DNA of 64,000 nucleotides, taken from NCBI GenBank assembly GCA_033085395.1, contig JANQBS010000047.1:124001-188000 (forward strand). The letters are read 5' to 3'. The position numbers were made by a program, and so were the translations under genes. Positions 58,842 to 64,000 of this stretch are shown piece after piece; the stretch's first letter is position 1; each line of letters begins with the position of its first letter. Source of the DNA: Xanthoparmelia taractica (taxonomy: Eukaryota; Ascomycota; Lecanoromycetes; Lecanorales; Parmeliaceae). The notes beneath the pieces are model-generated. The model saw only the letters and a list, made by a program, of their open reading frames with translations. It was not told the origin of the DNA and ran no database searches.

Positions 58842-59966
58842 CTAGGGCACGAGGTTCCGGAGGGAGAGGTCATAGACGACGTCTTCGACCTTTTTTACCT
58901 ATGACTGTTTTAGCCCGTATCGTTCTCAACTACGCTTGTTACTCACATTGTATTTGATACTATCGCTTCGCTTCCGCAACGTGTCATTCTTTAGGTTCAG
59001 GAGCTGGAAACCAGCGTGGAGGTCTTTGACAAATCGACTGATTTCTAGAGGTCGCTGATAGTCGCCAAGCGTCACAGAATTAACAGCTAAGCGTGCCAGC
59101 TCCTCAATAAGACTAATAAGAGAGTGAAGGTACTCTTCAATCGACATATGGAAGGCGTCTGAGCGTGTATCGGAGTCAGCACTGCTTTCTGAAGCGGAGG
59201 ATGTAAAATATGGTCCGGCAAGCAGACGGAGTTCCTTGCTCACGGAATGTGACGTGCAACTCAGGTTTGAATCCAAATAAGAGATGGTCGTTGCAATATG
59301 TACGAACCCTGTGTTTTTAGACTGACCGGCACTGGGTCTGCGTCAGTGGGATTGGATTTGTCATGATCGCTACTTTGCTTACCGTTCAGTAGCTTACCCA
59401 CCTCCTCAATCGCGAACAGCTCGCCCTTCTGCCCATTGTAGTCCGGCGTGTAACTGCGAAGCCAACCCCAAAGGACGAGAGCGAAACTCTGTTCTGGTCA
59501 GTACATCGCTCGAAAGCTGCTTTGCTAGCCCGCATACTGCATTCTGCATTTCCCTTGACCACATGTTATTGTACCGATAGTATGGATGCTTCGACGCTAC
59601 CCCATTGAGCTTGCTAATGGTTTCCACTTGTTTGATTATGGAATTCCAGGCATCTGAAAGAGTGCTGCCAACTGCTCATACGGATCAGCGATGATCACGG
59701 CGACATGATTGAAGGCTAAAGCTGACGGTCTGCCTGAGGTATGGAGTGGGCTCGAGAGAGTATTGACATTATAGACCTGTCTATGGCAACTTCAGTAGGT
59801 ATTCCGGTCGAGAAGCTATAGAGTGGCAAATACCCTGCCGTTCCATAACCTGTACAATATTGCGGAGCTCTTCACGGACCTGGGAATCCTCGTCGAGCTT
59901 CGCTTGTAGATGCTCGAAAATAGCTGGGCTGAACATGCCCTTTGATACGGAGTTTGAACTTGCCAT
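58842..59966 (-). CDS. TSN: translin
   Basis: Model: complement(join(58842..58898,58947..59158,59383..59488,59538..59653,59727..59780,59834..59966)), 225 aa, close to animal translin. Single-stranded nucleic-acid-binding octamer subunit that pairs with TRAX as an RNase. Landmarks across five introns: REELRNIVQVMERQ|D|RSIMSILSRAHS, QVETISKLNGVASKHPYYRY, MWSREMQNA|SFALVLWGWL, GELFAIEEVGKLLN|D|AFHMSIEEYL, ARLAVNSVTLGDYQRPLEIS, LLNLKNDTLRKRSDSIKYNV|KKVEDVVYDLS. The fourth intron is 224 nt, long for this gene, and contains a frame that reads through for ~40 codons. Divergent from RPL22. Confidence 0.9.
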
Positions 59967-60236
59967 GACAGCCGTGAGAGAAGCTGAGAACCTGGGCTAG
60001 CTAGCGATTGGGGGCATCCGACGATTGCTTCGTAACAAAAGACGAAGGACTGGAGCTTGCAAGGTAAATTGATGAGCTTTGGAGGTGTTCTGCCAAACAG
60101 GGCTGCAGGGGTAGCCACTAGGGCGGATCCTAAGCGAACCCACGAAATTAACGGTAGACTTCTCTTCTCAATCGTTTATCGAACATCCATACCAATAACG
60201 ATAAGAGCGCAGGATACACACTTCTTTGCGTTCAAG
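59967..60236. promoter_or_regulatory. shared divergent promoter, translin and RPL22
   Basis: A 270-nt spacer between the two start codons. No clear TATA box. Confidence 0.5.
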
Positions 60237-60904
60237 ATGGCTGGAGCTACAGTATGTATTGCAACGCTTTGCTGGTCTCCCCGCGCCTCGGGCTGGGGCA
60301 TTAAGAGCAGTAGGCTAAGTGTTACTTCCGCATTGTAGAAGACTCAGCGCACGAGCGCTCTGCGACATGCACCCCCCAAAGGCCAGAAGCCTGGCAAGAT
60401 CACCAAAAAGGTGTGGCAGCGACCTATACTCTCCTTCTTCCAGCGCCCTCCGGCAATTGCTAACCTTGCGGCTCTTCTCCACAGTTCATCATCAACGCCT
60501 CCCAGCCTGCCTCGGACAAGATCTTCGACGTTTCCGCCTTTGAGAAGTTCCTGCATGACAAGATCAAGGTCGACAACCGCGTAGGCAACCTGGGCGACAC
60601 GATCCAGATTAGCCAGCAGGGTGAAGGGAAGATTGAGGTCATTGCCCATACCCAGTTCTCGGGGAGATACCTAAAATACTTGTAAGTGCCCCAACGCCCG
60701 TGCATTGGAAGAAAGTTGTAGTGAAAAGCTTCTCGCCATGAAGAAGATTGGCCTATTGGCTTACATTAGTAAACTAGGACAAAGAAATTCCTCAAGAAGC
60801 AGCAATTGCGAGATTGGCTTCGTGTGGTCTCTACATCCCAGGGTGTCTACGAACTGAGGTTCTTCAATGTGGTCAATGACGCAGATGAGGATGACGACGA
60901 GTAA
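60237..60904 (+). CDS. RPL22: 60S ribosomal protein L22 (eL22)
   Basis: Model: join(60237..60251,60339..60410,60485..60681,60778..60904), 136 aa. The first exon codes only five residues (MAGAT). Then a basic N-terminal region (KTQRTSALRHAPPKGQKPGK), the eL22 core (DKIFDVSAFEKFLHDKIKV, RVGNLGDTIQIS, IEVIAHTQFSGRYLKYL|TKKFLKKQQLRDWLRVV) and an acidic tail (DADEDDDE). Introns are 87, 74 and 96 nt, longer than in neighbouring genes. Confidence 0.96.
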
Positions 60905-61841
60905 ATCTATTCTCACGCCAGCATATTTGCAAAGCGTTATCAGTAGAACTAAACACCATAAAAGCACAACTCAATTTTGAGACTTGCAGAGCCGTTTGTG
61001 CTTTCTTGAGTGGTCTGCGGTAGCCTGGAGTCTCGACTGATAAAGATGACCAAGCTTACGATCTTCGCCTTGTCCTTGCCCCAGAGTTTGAGTTTTCATT
61101 TGTCCATTGGAAATGATCGAATGATACCTGTATTTGTGCTTCTCCTTGCAGATGCTTGAACACGGAGCAGATTATTCTTATAGCTTTCCTTTGCTCATTC
61201 TCTCATTCTTTGGCGGGTTGGGTTTGTACCGGTCCTCTTCGAACTTAGGTAACAGTATTCATCCGATCCTTTCCAAGATCTGATCTTTTCCAGTCCCCAT
61301 TCCCAGCTCCAGTAATCGTCACCCCATTCCCAGCTTTGATCTCTATGACTTCATTTCAAATCCAAGCTTGTCGAGTCCTTTGTCAATGCTCTACGTCCTG
61401 ACCCTTCCCTGTTGCCTTGCACTTCACTCAACCTCTTCCTCGACAATATCCTCCTGTACGCCTTCCTTCTCTCTTCCCAGCTATCTGGAATTCGCAAGAC
61501 TGCTTCTCGTGGCCGCAGGTGAGTTCGGTAGGCAGCAGTTCCACACTTCAGCTGGTGAGTTAGGATGTTGATGGGAGGATGGCCTGATCCTGGGGACTTG
61601 ATAGTTGATTGCGATGGTGGAATTAACTAACGGGACGAGCAGGGACATGTAACAACTCCGTTGTTTTATGATATTTCAAACAGAAAGTATACATGTTTTC
61701 GTTTCCCGTTCCATCTTTTGTCTAAAAACACTTACGGCTATGATCGTGAAAAACATCTCTCCTCACAACTGTGTCGTCCTTTTGACCTCTCCGAAGCTTC
61801 TACCCCCCACCCTCCTCCTCCATCTCTTTGTCCCTTCAACC
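60905..61841. other. convergent spacer, RPL22 and the secreted protein
   Basis: 3' UTRs and pyrimidine-rich DNA. The 60-130-codon frames here have no family resemblance. Confidence 0.5.
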
Positions 61842-62401
61842 TCACGAGCAATACGAAACCACACTCACTATCCCTCCATTGTTCCCCCCATTACAGACCT
61901 CATAGCGTCCGTCCTGATAACCGGGTGCAGTCGGTGGGTTCCCAGCGGCGACGCATTTGAGCGCTGGCGCGCCATTGTCGCTCACGCCCGTTGGCAGCGT
62001 GGGATAGCTACTGGCGTGGATACCGGTATTGCAGCCCGTGAATGTGATGTTGGAGTGGCCTAGGATGGTGAGGGGGTAGTTGCAGTCGTTGAAGCCTCGG
62101 GGGAGGTAGCCGAACTGGATGCCGTCGTTACAGGGGTCGCTGTCGGAGAACCAGGCGATGTATTGACCACTGGTTTGGTTACCTACTGGTTAGCGTTGGG
62201 TCTGTGAGGACAAGAGTGAAGGTCGTGTTTGAACATATGTTTTGGAGGTACGGCAGCGAATGGTCTGTAGTATGTTGAAAGGGGCGATAATATATTCTGG
62301 AAGACTTACTGATTGCCGGATGCAGAGTCGGTGCCAAGGTAGATTGTTTGAAGGGCCATTGTAAGGGGCAGGATGGAAAGAAGGGAGAGGGATAGATGCA
62401 T
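61842..62401 (-). CDS. small secreted six-cysteine protein
   Basis: Model: complement(join(61842..62169,62310..62401)), 139 aa, found by reading the minus strand because its second exon has no in-frame start. Exon 1 encodes a signal peptide (MHLSLSLLSILPLTMA) and IYLGTDSASGN. A 140-nt intron (GTAAGT donor, GCTAAC branch point, CAG acceptor) leads to GQYIAWFSDSDPCNDGIQFG, FNDCNYPLTILGHSNITF, GCNTGIH and a tail ending SVVSYCS. The mature part has six cysteines and one NxT site (NIT), so it is probably extracellular and disulfide-bonded. The family is not recognised; in fungi such proteins include effector-like and wall-associated proteins. Confidence 0.76.
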
Positions 62402-63784
62402 CTTGATCGTAGGCTTCTGGTCGTGTTTTGGCGAGTGTGAGAAACTTTCGCTTGATGATAGTTATTTCGAAGTTGAATTCTTGGGAAAGCGCAGCACGCC
62501 TTCTACTTATAGTTGTCTCATCCCTCCTCCAGTTCTTGTTTTCTCACACCCCAACTTCCCGTCAACCCTCTCTCAATTTGGGCTCATAACCCGTAAAAGT
62601 TTGGACTATCACGGGCTATGAGAGCCCATATCTTGGCAATATGGCACGAATGGCAGCAAACGATCTTGGCAAAGCATCACAATATGGCTTCCATTGAAGC
62701 AGAATCAATGTTGACAAGCGAGGTTTGGGATACATCTTTCTGCTACGGACCTTCCAACCTGCTTAAAGCGAACAAATCCAAACACTGGAGACGTTGGCTT
62801 GAGGTCGCTTCTTTGTTTGTTGATTGTGCTGTGAGCCTCTGTCGAAAGCAGCGAGTTCGGTTGGCAGCCTACGTGCCTACCTGCCAAGATACAGGACAAC
62901 GAGACTATTGTCTTGGTACCTACCTTAGGTACGCATGCTCAGAATAGAAAGTCGTGGCGGTTTCGACGCGAGTGGAAAGCTTTTGGGGGCCAAATTAGGT
63001 AATTGTTTGACCTGATTCTTCGTCTCCAAATACCTTACGTATAGCATGCATGCTCAGTCAAAGATAAAGCAATCATACAATGCCTTGTCCATCCAAATAG
63101 AGTAGCCGTCATCCAGACGATTCGCATCGCACATATAGGAGTGGTCGGCACCAAAAGTCTTGCGCTGGGATCTCGAACAACGCTTCACCCAAAGGCTTGT
63201 GCAGGCACGCCATCACGCCTTGACAACACGCCTAGTAGCAGTGTGCTTCGGAATTGCACCTGGCTTCAGCTCACGAACCTCTGTTAATCCTTAGAAAGTT
63301 TAAAAGGAAAATACTGTACCCTAGAGTTCACTCTTAATACGGCTGATACTAGTGCTGTAGAAGGCCGACCTCCGTATTCCGAGCCGAAAGCGCCTTCCGA
63401 AACGCGTTCAAGTCCGCCTACAGCTCGTTCATGTGCGCTCTTCAAGCCCCGTCACTGGTTTATTCGCAATGGCCATCATCCTGCTTTGCCCCTTGTCCAC
63501 AATAGCATGTGCTACTACTCTGGTCCTTGACTGGCTTCATGCCTTCACTGCAATTCAGCTGCAGCCCTAAGATCGGCGACATACGTCGGCTTAGGCTTCT
63601 GATTCAGGCAACGTCCACCGCGCTGAGCATGTCAGGAACGTCTACGATAACGTATCTGGGGGCTCGCAAGGTGATGGAGAACAAGACATAAATATGCGGA
63701 ATGCCAAAGCTCCAAGGAAAATCAGCACACAACCAGCATTCACAAGAAGGACCGACAAGACGAAAACGAGCAAATCTCTACATC
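62402..63784. other. spacer between two secreted-protein genes
   Basis: No gene recognised. It holds the promoters of the divergent six-cysteine and ribonuclease genes. A + strand frame at 62618-62947 has no recognisable domain. Confidence 0.5.
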
Positions 63785-64000
63785 ATGCATGCATTCAAGG
63801 TATGGATCTCCTCAATCATCACTGCTCCTCTGCCTCTTCCAGTGCTAACAAAGCACAGGCACTCGTTGCACTGGCCTTCGCCGTCCCCGTCCTCGCCAAT
63901 CCTCTCCTTCGTGTTCGTCTCCCTCTGTCCATATCATTCACCTCGATCTAACGTCGCCCAGCGCCAATGCGCAGAGACCTGTGGCAGCACTTGCTATTCC
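63785..64000 (+). CDS. guanyl-specific ribonuclease (T1 family), 5' part
   Basis: Partial at the window edge: join(63785..63799,63859..63912,63962..>64000). A five-codon exon MHAFK and exon 2 ALVALAFAVPVLANPLLR form a signal peptide. Exon 3 begins RQCAETCGSTCYS, the N-terminus characteristic of secreted fungal guanyl-specific ribonucleases of the T1/N1/F1 family. By family it cleaves RNA 3' of guanosine outside the cell. Catalytic residues lie beyond the window, so activity cannot be judged. Confidence 0.75.
   Translation, partial: MHAFKVWISSIITAPLPLPVLTKHRHSLHWPSPSPSSPILSFVFVSLCPYHSPRSNVAQRQCAETCGSTCYS

Overview
This window is nuclear DNA of a filamentous ascomycete (Pezizomycotina). The evidence is spliced genes with short introns (mostly 41-75 nt) with GT donors, CTRAC-like branch points and YAG acceptors, spacers of 0.2-1.8 kb, and fungus-specific families (a fused NUP98-NUP96 gene, KRE6-type GH16 protein, Dsc3, fungal NLR, P450, guanyl ribonuclease). 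I cannot place the species. Exon coordinates were worked out by hand from splice motifs and reading-frame phase; no expression data or database search was available.

0-35.7 kb is a gene-dense housekeeping block: DNAJC9-like J protein, NUP98/NUP96 polyprotein, SNF2-family ATPase, complex I 51-kDa subunit, a cyclin, a GDSL hydrolase, an HMG-box factor, UTP5, a BDF1-type double-bromodomain protein, a nicotinamide riboside kinase and RVB1.

35.9-50.3 kb is an accessory island. Two diverged direct copies of a ~0.5 kb repeat (35883-36360 and 46208-46720), each opening with two telomere-like CCCTAA units, bracket ~9.8 kb. Inside are a SesA/NACHT_N-like protein with a two-repeat C-terminal motif, a beta-lactamase-fold serine hydrolase, an NB-ARC/TPR NLR receptor and a GA4-desaturase/CmcJ-like enzyme. 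The receptor's N-terminus carries one copy of the same 17-residue motif (ending R-Q-I-N-G-N-I) that is present twice at the C-terminus of the SesA-like protein. This is the architecture of fungal amyloid-signalling cell-death pairs (HET-s/NWD2, HELLP, sigma-type) and is the most interesting system in the window. Just outside lie an intact P450 and a collapsed short-chain dehydrogenase.

50.8-64 kb returns to housekeeping genes (Dsc3, KRE6-like, an unrecognised 150-aa protein, RPL3, translin, RPL22). It ends with two secreted-protein genes: a six-cysteine 139-aa protein with no long ATG-initiated reading frame, and the first exons of a guanyl-specific (T1-type) ribonuclease cut by the window edge.
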